Below, piece after piece: positions 16,285-23,901 of a stretch of 31,411 nucleotides of DNA; position 1 is the first letter of the stretch, and every line of letters begins with the position of its first letter. The stretch is from contig DBZJ01000154.1 in NCBI GenBank assembly GCA_002311635.1, positions 1-31,411 on the forward strand. Reading direction: 5' to 3'. Below the pieces are notes generated by a model. It did no database searches and was not told the DNA's origin. It was given only the letters and a program-made list of their open reading frames with translations. The position numbers and the translations under genes are program-made. Source of the DNA: Syntrophaceae bacterium UBA1163. Its GTDB lineage: Bacteria; Desulfobacterota; BSN033; UBA1163.

Positions 16285-16332
16285 TTGACATATTAGTCGT
16301 CATTTGACATGATATATGACGAAGATGACGAC
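16285..16332 (+). promoter_or_regulatory. Promoter and inverted repeat upstream of AAA_14 ATPase gene
   Basis: TTGACA (16285-16290) is a perfect -35 box, but no strong -10 stands 17 nt away (CATGAT at 16308 or GATATA at 16311). GTCGTCAT (16297-16304) and ATGACGAC (16325-16332) are a perfect 8-bp inverted repeat, and a nearer ATGACGA at 16316 also pairs with it. Transcription would begin close to the candidate start codons, so the mRNA may be nearly leaderless. The repeat overlaps promoter and start, fitting an autorepressor site. Confidence 0.5.
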
Positions 16333-17494
16333 AAACAAAAAAACACCCCATCCTTCTGTATACATCGAGCGGACTCTGGATCTCTCTTCGCTTCTTCGGA
16401 AGAAATCCCATTTTCTTTTCGGCCCCCGCCAAACGGGCAAGACTTCTCTTATCCATCATTCCCTAAAAGGAGTAAAATCATATGATCTTCTTGACACTTC
16501 CGTATATCTGGCTCTGAGCCAGAATCCCAGCCGAATCTCCCAGGAAATCGAGCCACGAGACAAAATAGTCGTCATCGATGAAATTCAGCGCTTGCCTGTC
16601 CTCCTCAACGAAGTCCACCGCCTGACAGAGGAACGAGGCATTCGTTTTCTTCTTACGGGCTCAAGCGCGCGTAAACTTCGGCGAGGCGGAGTCAATCTTT
16701 TAGGAGGACGGGCGCGGACAAAGTACCTGCATCCCCTCACCTATCAGGAGCTCGGAAACCAATTCGACCTGTTCAGGGCCATCGAGCGAGGACTCCTTCC
16801 TTCGATCTATCTCTCTGATGATCCCCGGGCAGACCTTCAGGCCTATACAGGGTCGTATCTGCAGCAGGAGATTGTAGCCGAAGGGACCACGCGTAATATC
16901 CCTGCTTTCAGCCGCTTTCTTAAAGTAGCCGCTCTCTGTAATGGCACGATTGTGAATTTTACAAACATCTCCAACGATGCTCAAGTCCCCCGTACCACAG
17001 TTTACGAATATTTTGAAATTTTGAAGGATACGCTACTCCTCTATGAGCTCCCTGCGTGGCGCAAATCGAGGAAGAGAAAACCATTAGCCTCATCGAAATA
17101 CTATTTCTTTGATGTGGGAGTTGTGGCCGCGATTCAAGGTCGGGACTTCCGGCCCGGAACCTCGGAATTCGGTGAGGCCCTTGAGACGTATCTCATGCAT
17201 GAACTGATAAGTTACAGTGATTACATTTCCGGAGAACCATTGAGCTACTGGAGATCCACTTCAGGATTTGAGGTTGATTTTATACTGGGGGATCACACGG
17301 CGGTGGAGGTAAAGGCCAAGGAAAACCTTTCGGCCCGTGATTTAAGATCCCTCCGGGCCCTTGCTGAAGAAAGGAAGCTGAAGCGTTGTCTCTCTGTGAG
17401 CCTTGAGCCTCGTAGGCGAACTCTCGAGGGTTTGACCCTTCTACCCCTTCGGGAATTCTTAGAAGCCCTCTGGAGCGGCGAATATTCATCGTAG
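16316..17494 (+). CDS. AAA_14 / DUF4143 ATPase
   Basis: The 392-aa protein has Walker A GPRQTGKT (36-43), Walker B ending VVIDEIQR, and the sensor segment RFLLTGSSARKLRRGG followed by an LLGGRA stretch. The AAA_14 region is followed by a winged-helix part (TTVYEYFEILKDTLLLYE) and a C-terminal DUF4143 domain with YWRSTSGFEVDFIL and AVEVKAKE, a PD-(D/E)XK-like pattern (D, then E-V-K). Starts at 16316 or 16325 are both possible. This family is common in mobile and accessory DNA of anaerobes and archaea; its role is not established. The gene is alone on its transcript and is followed by a hairpin and repeat copy B. Confidence 0.9.
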   Translation: MTKMTTNKKTPHPSVYIERTLDLSSLLRKKSHFLFGPRQTGKTSLIHHSLKGVKSYDLLDTSVYLALSQNPSRISQEIEPRDKIVVIDEIQRLPVLLNEVHRLTEERGIRFLLTGSSARKLRRGGVNLLGGRARTKYLHPLTYQELGNQFDLFRAIERGLLPSIYLSDDPRADLQAYTGSYLQQEIVAEGTTRNIPAFSRFLKVAALCNGTIVNFTNISNDAQVPRTTVYEYFEILKDTLLLYELPAWRKSRKRKPLASSKYYFFDVGVVAAIQGRDFRPGTSEFGEALETYLMHELISYSDYISGEPLSYWRSTSGFEVDFILGDHTAVEVKAKENLSARDLRSLRALAEERKLKRCLSVSLEPRRRTLEGLTLLPLREFLEALWSGEYSS

Positions 17495-17522
17495 TTACAA
17501 GAGAAGAAAGTGGCATCGATTT

Positions 17523-17542
17523 CTGTTGCATCATTGCAACAG
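17523..17542 (+). other. Perfect 8-bp hairpin downstream of AAA_14 gene
   Basis: CTGTTGCA (17523-17530) and TGCAACAG (17535-17542) flank a TCAT loop. There is no T-run directly after it; pyrimidine-rich CCTCCCCTTTCTC follows. It may be a weak terminator or a protein site. Confidence 0.45.
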
Positions 17543-17951
17543 ATGAGCCTCCCCTTTCTCGGACCGCGAAGATTTGTAAGCCGACCGAATAAGGGAAAAA
17601 ACCCCACGGATGTGCTGCGTCAAGAATCCGTTTTCGTTCCTCTTTCGCAGACTCTTCTCTTTTTCTCCCCGAAGTCGCGATTTTTGAACCTCACTCTATA
17701 CTAAAAGCTTTCAAACCCTAATCAATCGCTCTCAGAAAAAATACAACACTTTTATTCAAAGAATACGGCAGTCACCCTATTCACTTTTTTAGACCTATTT
17801 GGATATCCTTGATAAAGGGGGGTGAAAACCCGTGAAGGTTTGAGAAGAAATTCGGCCTATTTATTCTATGTCTATTCTGAAAAAGAATTTGTATGGTGGC
17901 ATAGATGTCTGGTTGTTGGACCAAACGAGTTAAATGCGGGAGGAACTTCTT
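17543..17951. other. Intergenic stretch with repeat copy B
   Basis: The stretch holds the 63-bp element copy B (17571-17633), a pyrimidine-rich tail, then AT-rich sequence with a GGGGGGTG site at 17818. That site may be only a ribosome-like purine run. There is no convincing gene before 17952. Confidence 0.5.
17571..17633 (+). repeat. 63-bp intergenic element, copy B
   Basis: This is the counterpart of 16210-16272. The CGGAT/ATCCG stem is intact and is followed by TTTTCGTTCCTCTTT. It lies 77 bp after the AAA_14 stop codon. Confidence 0.75.
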
Positions 17952-18149
17952 ATGGAATGGGGAGTTAAGTTATTAGCTGATTTCCAGAGGATGAAGGAGA
18001 AAATGGAACGTATGTGGAACAGCTTCTCAGAAGAGACCCCCATCACCGAAGAACGGGAGATATGGCAATGGATCGAGAAGCTTCCAAAATTCGAAGGGAC
18101 AGGGAGAAGGAGCTTGAAGGCACGGTCAAATAAAACAATCAAATCTTAG
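17952..18149 (+). CDS. Small helical protein resembling an Hsp20 N-terminal segment
   Basis: The start chosen is the ATG at 17952, after GGGAGGAAC; an upstream ATG at 17934 lies before that site. The 65-aa product begins MEWGVKLLADFQRMKEKMER, then MWNSF and a Trp-containing helix (EIWQWIEKLP), ending in a basic tail. The first helix resembles the N-terminal arm of Hsp20-type small heat-shock proteins, but no alpha-crystallin domain follows. It may be a remnant, an independent small helical protein, or a partner of the next gene, 52 bp downstream. Low certainty of function. Confidence 0.6.
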   Translation: MEWGVKLLADFQRMKEKMERMWNSFSEETPITEEREIWQWIEKLPKFEGTGRRSLKARSNKTIKS

Positions 18150-18201
18150 CAGTGAGATCCAATCAGTGACTAAATCTCGTCTGAGAAAGGAAGCAACATA
18201 A

Positions 18202-18498
18202 ATGTCAAAGGAGGTAAGTCTCTGGGTAAATGAGGAATGTATCCCCATCGATTATTTTGTGAGCGGGTTTATCGACCATACTGTGGGCGGCGTAGTGGCT
18301 AGTTTAAGAGGGACCAGCGAGATTCGAACTCTGGAGCTTTCTATTGATGGCTCTCAGGTGACGATAAATCTGAACAACGCGCAGGTTCCGGTCAACGAGT
18401 TTGCCAGCAAAATCATCGGGAGTACAATCACGGGCATGGTCTCCACACTCAAAGGAGTAAGAAATATAAAGGGTGTGAAAATAGCTATTAAGAGGTAG
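18202..18498 (+). CDS. Internally duplicated 98-aa protein
   Basis: The start ATG is preceded by AAAGGAAG. The protein is two copies of one ~45-residue unit. The first reads IPIDYFVSGFIDHTVGGVV, then a SLRG and EIRTLELSI strand. The second reads VPVNEFASKIIGSTITGMV, then a TLKG and NIKGVKIAI strand. Each unit is Pro-hydrophobic-x-x-F, a helix, a G-x-V turn, then a beta strand, so a small alpha/beta fold with pseudo-twofold symmetry is likely. I recall similar conserved hypothetical proteins in anaerobic bacteria, but no function is known to me. The repeat element copy C follows the stop. Confidence 0.75.
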   Translation: MSKEVSLWVNEECIPIDYFVSGFIDHTVGGVVASLRGTSEIRTLELSIDGSQVTINLNNAQVPVNEFASKIIGSTITGMVSTLKGVRNIKGVKIAIKR

Positions 18499-18578
18499 TC
18501 GTACCCGTCCCTGGTATCCACCTTCCGATCTTAGACCACCTAAACGTTTCAATACGATTCTCATCCATTGAATCGGAA

Positions 18579-18595
18579 CGCGTGATTTCCACGCG
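18579..18595 (+). other. Perfect CGCGTG/CACGCG hairpin
   Basis: CGCGTG (18579-18584) and CACGCG (18590-18595) surround ATTTC. It lies in the ~290-bp gap before the SIR2 gene, 80 bp after the 98-aa gene. There is no T-run, so its role is unknown. Confidence 0.4.
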
Positions 18596-18635
18596 AAATC
18601 GTAGACCCCAGGAATTGTCTTAAAGCGAGGACTCC

Positions 18636-18685
18636 GCCGACCGAATAGGAAGAAACCCCACGGATGTGCGTCAGGAATCTGTTTT
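18636..18685 (+). repeat. 63-bp intergenic element, copy C (shortened)
   Basis: GCCGACCGAATAGGAAGAAA, then CCCCACGGATGTGCGTC, match the middle of copies A and B with small deletions. The pyrimidine-rich tail (TTCTATCGCCTACTC) matches one at about 12,517. Confidence 0.65.
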
Positions 18686-18736
18686 CCTTCTTCTATCGCC
18701 TACTCTTCGCTCTTTCTTGCCCACTATAACTAATTT

Positions 18737-18765
18737 TTGACAAATTCTGAGAAAAAATGTAGATT
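18737..18765 (+). promoter_or_regulatory. Promoter of SIR2-like gene
   Basis: TTGACA (18737-18742), a 17-nt spacer and TAGATT (18760-18765) fit a sigma-70-type promoter 25 bp before the start codon. Confidence 0.5.
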
Positions 18766-18789
18766 TCTTCCACGTACAGATTGTTCAGT

Positions 18790-20028
18790 ATGAAGACAAA
18801 GAAAAAAATAATTCCTGATCCGCTATACGATGATATAAAGGCACGCCACGTCGTGCTGTTTGCTGGCGCCGGGATATCAACAGAGATGGCGCCGTACGGA
18901 ACACCAACTTTCTACGACATAATCAAAGCAAAGGCCAGGTATCCTGCGAAACTACCACCTCCACCATTTCCAGACCTAATGCAGTACTTTTGCGAAAAAG
19001 TTGACGGGGGTCAGAGAAATCGGCTCACAAGGGAAATATTGGACCGAATCGCATGGTTTTCTGCTCCCGGCGAAGTCAACAATTTCGCAACTATGTTTCA
19101 TCATCTTGTAGCCGAAATTTCGCAATTCGATAGCATTGTCACCACAAACTGGGACCCATTTTTTGAGCGATCGTTGAACATACTCGTCCCCATGGTCGAA
19201 GACAAAGACCTCGCATTCTGGGATGACAAGAAAAAACAGGTCCTCAAGATCCATGGTTGTGTGACCCGACCATACACGCTTGTGGTCACAACCGACGATT
19301 ACAGGTCTTGTATCCAAAGATACCCGCTCATTTTTAATAAGCTGAGGGACCTAATTGCCACGAAAACCATTATCTTTGTTGGGTATGGGCTGACGGATTC
19401 GGATTTCCGTTTGATTTTTGACGATATCACATCTCGTCTGGGATCCTTGCGAAAGCTGGCGTATGCCTATGATCCAAACGCATCAGATGAATCAATTGAC
19501 TTCTGGCGAGAGCGGGGCGTATCGGTTATCAAGGAGCCGGGGGTCGCCTTACTGTATGAATTGAGACAAAGACTGGAAAAAGATGGTCTAAAGCCGCCGC
19601 GCGGACTCACGATGTTTATGGACCGCCAAGCGGAGCGGATCAGGAATATTCATCACAAGCGCTCCTCCCTGTCTTCTCCCGGTGCATTCGTATCGGCAAT
19701 GTACCAAGACGGGCTGCTACATTCTTTAAACAAAGTACTTATCTACGATTATCTTGGGGAGAGCAATGATCTTGCGAAGCATGAGGAAGATCTAACCCAA
19801 ACATTGAAGCGCATGCTGAAGAAAAGGGATGTTAAAGAAATTGCCTATTATGCAGGTCGGCTTGAAATAGTAAAACGGTTCAACGCACGCGATAGCTCTC
19901 GAATTCCTGCATACTTCGATATGGATCGCTTCAAACCTTCACACACATTCCGGGCCTATCTTACCCCATCACACGTATCCCAGGTTTCCAGAAGTATTGC
20001 GCCGGGAAGACGTTCCAGGCCACGCTGA
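18790..20028 (+). CDS. SIR2-like NAD-binding protein (defence-type)
   Basis: The start is the ATG at 18790; a TTG at 18781 is a weaker choice. Of 412 residues, ~15-270 form a SIR2-like Rossmann fold: GAGIS (26-30), TTNWDPFFER with N120 and D122, KIHG with H155, and IFVGYGLTDSDFR (195-207). These are the motifs of SIR2_2-type proteins, several of which act in anti-phage defence by consuming NAD. The ~140-residue C-terminal part is not recognised. A promoter precedes it. The next gene, a membrane protein, lies 264 bp away, so pairing is possible but not shown. Confidence 0.85.
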   Translation: MKTKKKIIPDPLYDDIKARHVVLFAGAGISTEMAPYGTPTFYDIIKAKARYPAKLPPPPFPDLMQYFCEKVDGGQRNRLTREILDRIAWFSAPGEVNNFATMFHHLVAEISQFDSIVTTNWDPFFERSLNILVPMVEDKDLAFWDDKKKQVLKIHGCVTRPYTLVVTTDDYRSCIQRYPLIFNKLRDLIATKTIIFVGYGLTDSDFRLIFDDITSRLGSLRKLAYAYDPNASDESIDFWRERGVSVIKEPGVALLYELRQRLEKDGLKPPRGLTMFMDRQAERIRNIHHKRSSLSSPGAFVSAMYQDGLLHSLNKVLIYDYLGESNDLAKHEEDLTQTLKRMLKKRDVKEIAYYAGRLEIVKRFNARDSSRIPAYFDMDRFKPSHTFRAYLTPSHVSQVSRSIAPGRRSRPR

Positions 20029-20040
20029 AAGCAGCCCTTA

Positions 20041-20161
20041 AGCGCTTCCTTTCAATGTGCAATTCTCAATTCTCGGATATGGCCCCCAGTAACCGATATT
20101 CCGGCAGAACCACCAGCCACTGATTTATGTATTTCTAAGCCGTCGTGCTACCCACTCGGGC
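20041..20161 (+). repeat. Dispersed intergenic element E, copy 2
   Basis: It shares GCGCTTCC at the start and ATTTCTAAGCC, CGTG, TAC and CTCGGG at the end with 16080-16192. Past it, AGCCGT and ACGGCT can form a long-range stem around 20138-20192, enclosing a CCCGGG palindrome. Confidence 0.4.
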
Positions 20162-20221
20162 GTTAACCCCGGGTCCTAGGTTAATCCAACGGCTCCCTTT
20201 TAGCGTTATCCAAAATGCATA

Positions 20222-20251
20222 TTGACTTAATCATTATGATGGGTGTACGAT
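20222..20251 (+). promoter_or_regulatory. Possible promoter of membrane-protein gene
   Basis: TTGACT (20222-20227) and TACGAT (20246-20251) are separated by 18 nt and lie 41 bp before the start codon. Confidence 0.4.
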
Positions 20252-20292
20252 ACCAGTAAATCAAAAATATATCATCTGAGATAAGTTTTTGG

Positions 20293-21039
20293 ATGATCCC
20301 CATGAAGAAAGCAATCATCCTCCTCTCAATTCCAATTTTTCTCCTGACATCCTACCTCGGAATCTACTGGATCTGGAGATATTCCTCCGCTAACACTGTA
20401 TTTCATGGTATCGTTGGCGCTGTGATTGGGGCTTTTTTCACTCTCCTGCTGTTTTTTGTAGCATGGGAAGAATTAGGTAATATCTCTCAAACATCGTCTG
20501 CTGATTTTATTCATAAATTAAAACAGGATTTCTTTACAGAAAAAACACGGACACTTATTCACCTCATACACAGAGGTTACATTACGTTTGTCGAAGAATA
20601 CAGAGAAGGTGAAAAGGTGTATTTTTTCAAGGTTAATGAAGAAAAAATAAAAGCGTCGGGGCTTCCGTGTGATATTGTAGCCCGATTAACAAAGGAAAAA
20701 GCATATTCGTCATATGATGTAGACGACCTCCTCTTGGGTCATTTTGAGGATGTGGGTTTCTTAGAAAATAAGGGACTGATAAATATTGAAATGGCGGAAT
20801 ATCAATTCGGTTGGTACATAATTACGGTTTTCGAAAATCCTGAAATAAAAGCATATCTAAATTCCCAAGCAGAAACAATATCACCGGATATATATACGAA
20901 CTTCAAATACATTTACGAGAAGTGCAAGTCTTTCCAGAAAGTTAAGCCACAAATCAGGTCAATAATCTACTGGAAGTTCAAGTATAAACTCTGTCACATC
21001 TTAAGATGGAAATGTAAATCTTCAACAACTAGCGGATGA
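20293..21039 (+). CDS. Two-helix membrane protein, DUF4760-like soluble part
   Basis: The 248-aa product (ATG 20293, or 20302) has two hydrophobic segments, about residues 5-28 and 35-58, then a cytoplasmic-type helical domain. The latter resembles DUF4760 proteins: SSADFIHKLKQDFF, then DVDDLLLGHFEDVGFLENKG, a YQFGWYI stretch and YTNFKYIYEKC. The family function is not known to me. It lies just after the SIR2-like gene. The tail is rich in Lys, Arg and Trp, with single Cys residues. Confidence 0.7.
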   Translation: MIPMKKAIILLSIPIFLLTSYLGIYWIWRYSSANTVFHGIVGAVIGAFFTLLLFFVAWEELGNISQTSSADFIHKLKQDFFTEKTRTLIHLIHRGYITFVEEYREGEKVYFFKVNEEKIKASGLPCDIVARLTKEKAYSSYDVDDLLLGHFEDVGFLENKGLINIEMAEYQFGWYIITVFENPEIKAYLNSQAETISPDIYTNFKYIYEKCKSFQKVKPQIRSIIYWKFKYKLCHILRWKCKSSTTSG

Positions 21040-21254
21040 GTTGGAGTAAAGCGCATACGCATAACAAAAAACCTTCTCGGACCCTATCAACTAAACCCCA
21101 ATGCTTTCATTCTAATTTCCAACCCTCGATTGGCAATCATTCATTCTCATAATTGTTTAAACCGTTACGTGAAACCACTATTTTAAATCCCTCTGCAAAA
21201 GGGACATGCACACTTCCCACCCCCAGCTTCAGCGGCTTTGGCGAGCCAGTAAAC

Positions 21255-21285
21255 AAAAGGCCCGTGCTTTTGGCACAGGCCTTTT
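21255..21285 (-). terminator. Strong bidirectional intrinsic terminator after HdrA
   Basis: AAAAGGCC (21255-21262) pairs with GGCCTTTT (21278-21285). After one C-A mismatch, GTGC pairs with GCAC, with a TTTTG loop. On the minus strand the stem is followed by TTTTGTTT, 44 bp past the HdrA stop. It also works on the plus strand, closing the whole redox operon. Confidence 0.85.
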
Positions 21286-21328
21286 CTGTTTGGTAATTTT
21301 CTCGATTGCTGGACTCGGACCGAGAATT

Positions 21329-23767
21329 CTATTGCACCTCTTGCTCGGGAACGGCGGATCGGTCTATTAGAATCCGCTTTGTTTCGGTCACCTCTTGTTC
21401 GGTGACGCTTTGCCGGAGCCTCTCCATCTTCTCCATGACCTCTTTGAAACGGAGTCCCTCGGCTGCGCTGATCCATTCAAGTTGAAGTCTCTCCGCCCGA
21501 AGACCCATTTTCTCCATCTTCTTCTGCATCCGCTTGACGCGGCGCTCGGTCCAGTGATTGGCATTCAGGTAATGGCAATCGCCGATATGACAGCCGGAAA
21601 CCAGCACCACCGGAGATCCCTTCTCAAAGGCCCGCCACACAAACTTTTCCGAGACGCGTCCCGAGCACATGGTCCGGATGAGCCGGGCGTTCGGAGGGTA
21701 CTGGAGTCTGGAAACCCCGGCAAAATCGGCGCCGGCGTAGGAGCACCAGTTGCAGGCGAATACTAAGATGCGCTGCAGAGGATCTTGCTCCAGAATGGCG
21801 TCAATTTGAGCTTCGATCTGGCCATCGGTGAAATGATGCATCATGATGGCGTTTGACGGGCATTCGGCTGCACAGGTCCCGCAGCCCGAGCAAGCGGCCA
21901 CCGTCACACGGGCCGGCGTCTTCGCTCTTGTATCCACGGTAATTGCCCTGAAGGGGCAGACCTTGGCGCAGATCCCGCAGGACGTGCAATCTTCTGCTAC
22001 GACTTCAGCAGTGATCGCCTCAACCCGCAATCGTTTCGGATTCATCAGGCGCACGGCCCGGGCTACTGCTGCCGAGGCCTGCGTCACCGCATCCTTAATA
22101 TCCTTGGGTCCTTCTGCACAGCCCGCAAAGAAAATCCCACGCGTGGCAGAATCCACGGGCTGGAGCTTGGGGTGTGCCTCAAGGTAGAATCCATCCGAGT
22201 TTTTTTGAAGGGCTAGCATTTCCTGGATCGTCTTCATGTCTTGGGGCGGCTTCACGCCCACAGCCAGGACGACCATCTCTGCCCGGTGCTTTTCAAGCTG
22301 GTTGGTCGCAGTATCCTCAACCGTGAGGATGAGGTCTTTTGACTTGGGGTCTTCCTGGATCGAACCGGGCAATCCGCGAATATAACGGACCCCCATGCCT
22401 TTGCTCCGACGGAATAGATCTTCAAATCCCTTGCCGAAAGCACGCATGTCAATGTAGAAGACTTTTACGTCAAGGTCCGGATCGTGGTCCTTGAGCATCA
22501 GGGTGCTTTTCACTGTATTCATGCAGCAGATGTTAGAGCAGTAAGGCTCGCCTCTGCGTTGGGATCGCGAGCCGACACATTGAATAAAAGCAACGGACTT
22601 CGGGGGCTTTCGATCGGTCAGCCGAAGGACCTGGCCTTGGGTCGGTCCGCCGGCGTTGATGAGGCGCTCGAACTCAGGTGATGTGAGGACGTTCTCATAA
22701 CGCGTGTAACCGTATTCGTCCATCTCGGTCGGGTCATAGACCTCCATGCCCGTCGCGACGATGATAGTACCCACCTTGAACGTCAGCTCCTGATCGTTCA
22801 TGTTGAAATCGATGCACTTCTTCTTGCATTTCTCAATGCATTTGCCGCACACCACCGGGTCGTAGCCCAGGCAGTTGTTGATATCCATCACATAGGCAGA
22901 AGGAATGGCTTGAGGAAAAGGCTGGTAAATCGCCCGGCGGGAGCTGAGCCCCATATTGAATTCGTTCGGGACCAGAACCGGGCAGACCTGGACGCAATCG
23001 CCGCAGGCCGTGCATTGGTCCTCTTTCACGTACCGGGCTTTCTTCAGGATCTGTACCTGAAAATTACCTACATATCCTGAGACGGACTTGATTTCGCTCT
23101 GCGTCAACAGGGTGATGTTGGGATGCCGACCGGCATCCGCCATTTTCGGCCCGAGTATTCAGATGGAACAATCCATGGTGGGAAAGGTTTTATCCAGCCA
23201 GGCCATGATCCCACCGATGCTGGGCTGCTTTTCCACCAGGATCACGCGATAACCGGAATCGGCCAGATCGAGAGCCGCCTGGATTCCCGCGACGCCTCCT
23301 CCGATCACGAGCGTGGCAGGCTCGATAGGCACCTCCATCTCTTCACGGCCAGCCAGCCAGCGGGCCCGAGCGACTGCGGAGCGCACCAGGTCCTTGGACT
23401 TCTGCGTCGCTCCTTCCGGGTCATGGGAGTGAACCCAGGAACATTGTTCGCGAAGGTTGGCCATTTCCAACAGATAAGGGTTCAGTCCCGCTTCAGCAAG
23501 ACATTTCCTGAAGGTAGGCTCATGCAACCGCGGCGAACACGAGGCCACCACGATTCGGTTCAGGCGTTGTTCCTGGATGTCAGTCTTGATCTGGTTCTGG
23601 CCCGGCTCCGAACAAAGGTAGCCTTCGTGGCGGGATACGATCACATCCGGGAGCGTTTGGCCATAGGCAGCCACACCCTCACAGTCCACCACGCCCCCGA
23701 TATTCGACCCGCAATGGCAGACATAAATCCCAATTCGACTTTCTTCTCTTTCCTGTAGTTCCTGCAT
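21329..23767 (-). CDS. hdrA: Selenocysteine-containing HdrA with C-terminal MvhD fusion
   Basis: One 812-aa frame contains a single in-frame TGA at 23161-23159. The region before it reads [18 protein letters not shown], and the region after it reads [14 protein letters not shown]. In ordinary HdrA the same place has DCS-A-C-IL, so TGA replaces the second Cys of a CxxC motif and gives C200-S-I-Sec203. A hairpin fits a SECIS (listed). Domains: N-terminal HdrA part from CHCG (17-20), FAD motif GGGVAG (156-161), 4Fe-4S C252-C262, Hdr cluster Cys from C397 to C415, two ferredoxin clusters at ~594-636, then MvhD (~668-790) with [14 protein letters not shown] and GCHIGDCHY. HdrA carries the bifurcating flavin in methanogens. 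Without recoding it looks like two genes. Start ATG 23767 has GAGGA in front; a GTG at 23779 overlaps that site. Confidence 0.95.
23121..23138 (-). promoter_or_regulatory. Bacterial SECIS element
   Basis: GGATGCC-GGTC-GGCATCC on the minus strand is a perfect 7-bp stem with a 4-nt loop whose first base is G. The stem starts 20 nt after the TGA, the loop 27 nt after it, within the range known for bacterial SECIS. It lies inside the HdrA coding sequence, where bacterial SECIS must be. Confidence 0.8.
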
Positions 23768-23779
23768 TTGATTCCTCAC

Positions 23780-23901
23780 TTATCTAAAAAGTAGCATAGC
23801 GCAAAGCGCATAGAGCATAGCGTAAAAAAATCGTTGAAGTGCACCATTCATGGTCCGTCACAGTCCGCCAGGATTTCCCTTATTTCGCTACGCGCTCAGC
23901 G
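23780..23901. repeat. Repeat-rich spacer between HdrD-like and HdrA genes
   Basis: GCATAGCG occurs at 23794 and again at 23815, and its reverse complement appears in AGCGCTATGCG (23898-23908), which overlaps the HdrD-like stop codon. The operon is otherwise almost gap-free, so this looks like a small dispersed inverted-repeat element. I cannot tell whether it affects mRNA processing or termination. Confidence 0.5.

Larger units (their letters stand above)
15953..16315. other. Intergenic stretch with two repeat elements and promoter
   Basis: This 363-bp gap holds, in order, a ~110-bp element related to 20041-20161, the 63-bp element copy A (16210-16272), and a promoter region overlapping an inverted repeat. 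No gene is seen. Confidence 0.6.

Noticed and set aside
18300..18335. tRNA T-arm-like GATTCGAACTC pattern
   Set aside because: It lies inside the conserved 98-aa coding sequence, and no acceptor, D or anticodon arms can be built around it.
23159..23779. Separate 206-aa HdrA-N gene followed by a second 604-aa gene
   Set aside because: Both are in the same frame and joined by one TGA at a conserved Cys position with a SECIS-like hairpin, so one selenoprotein is the better reading.
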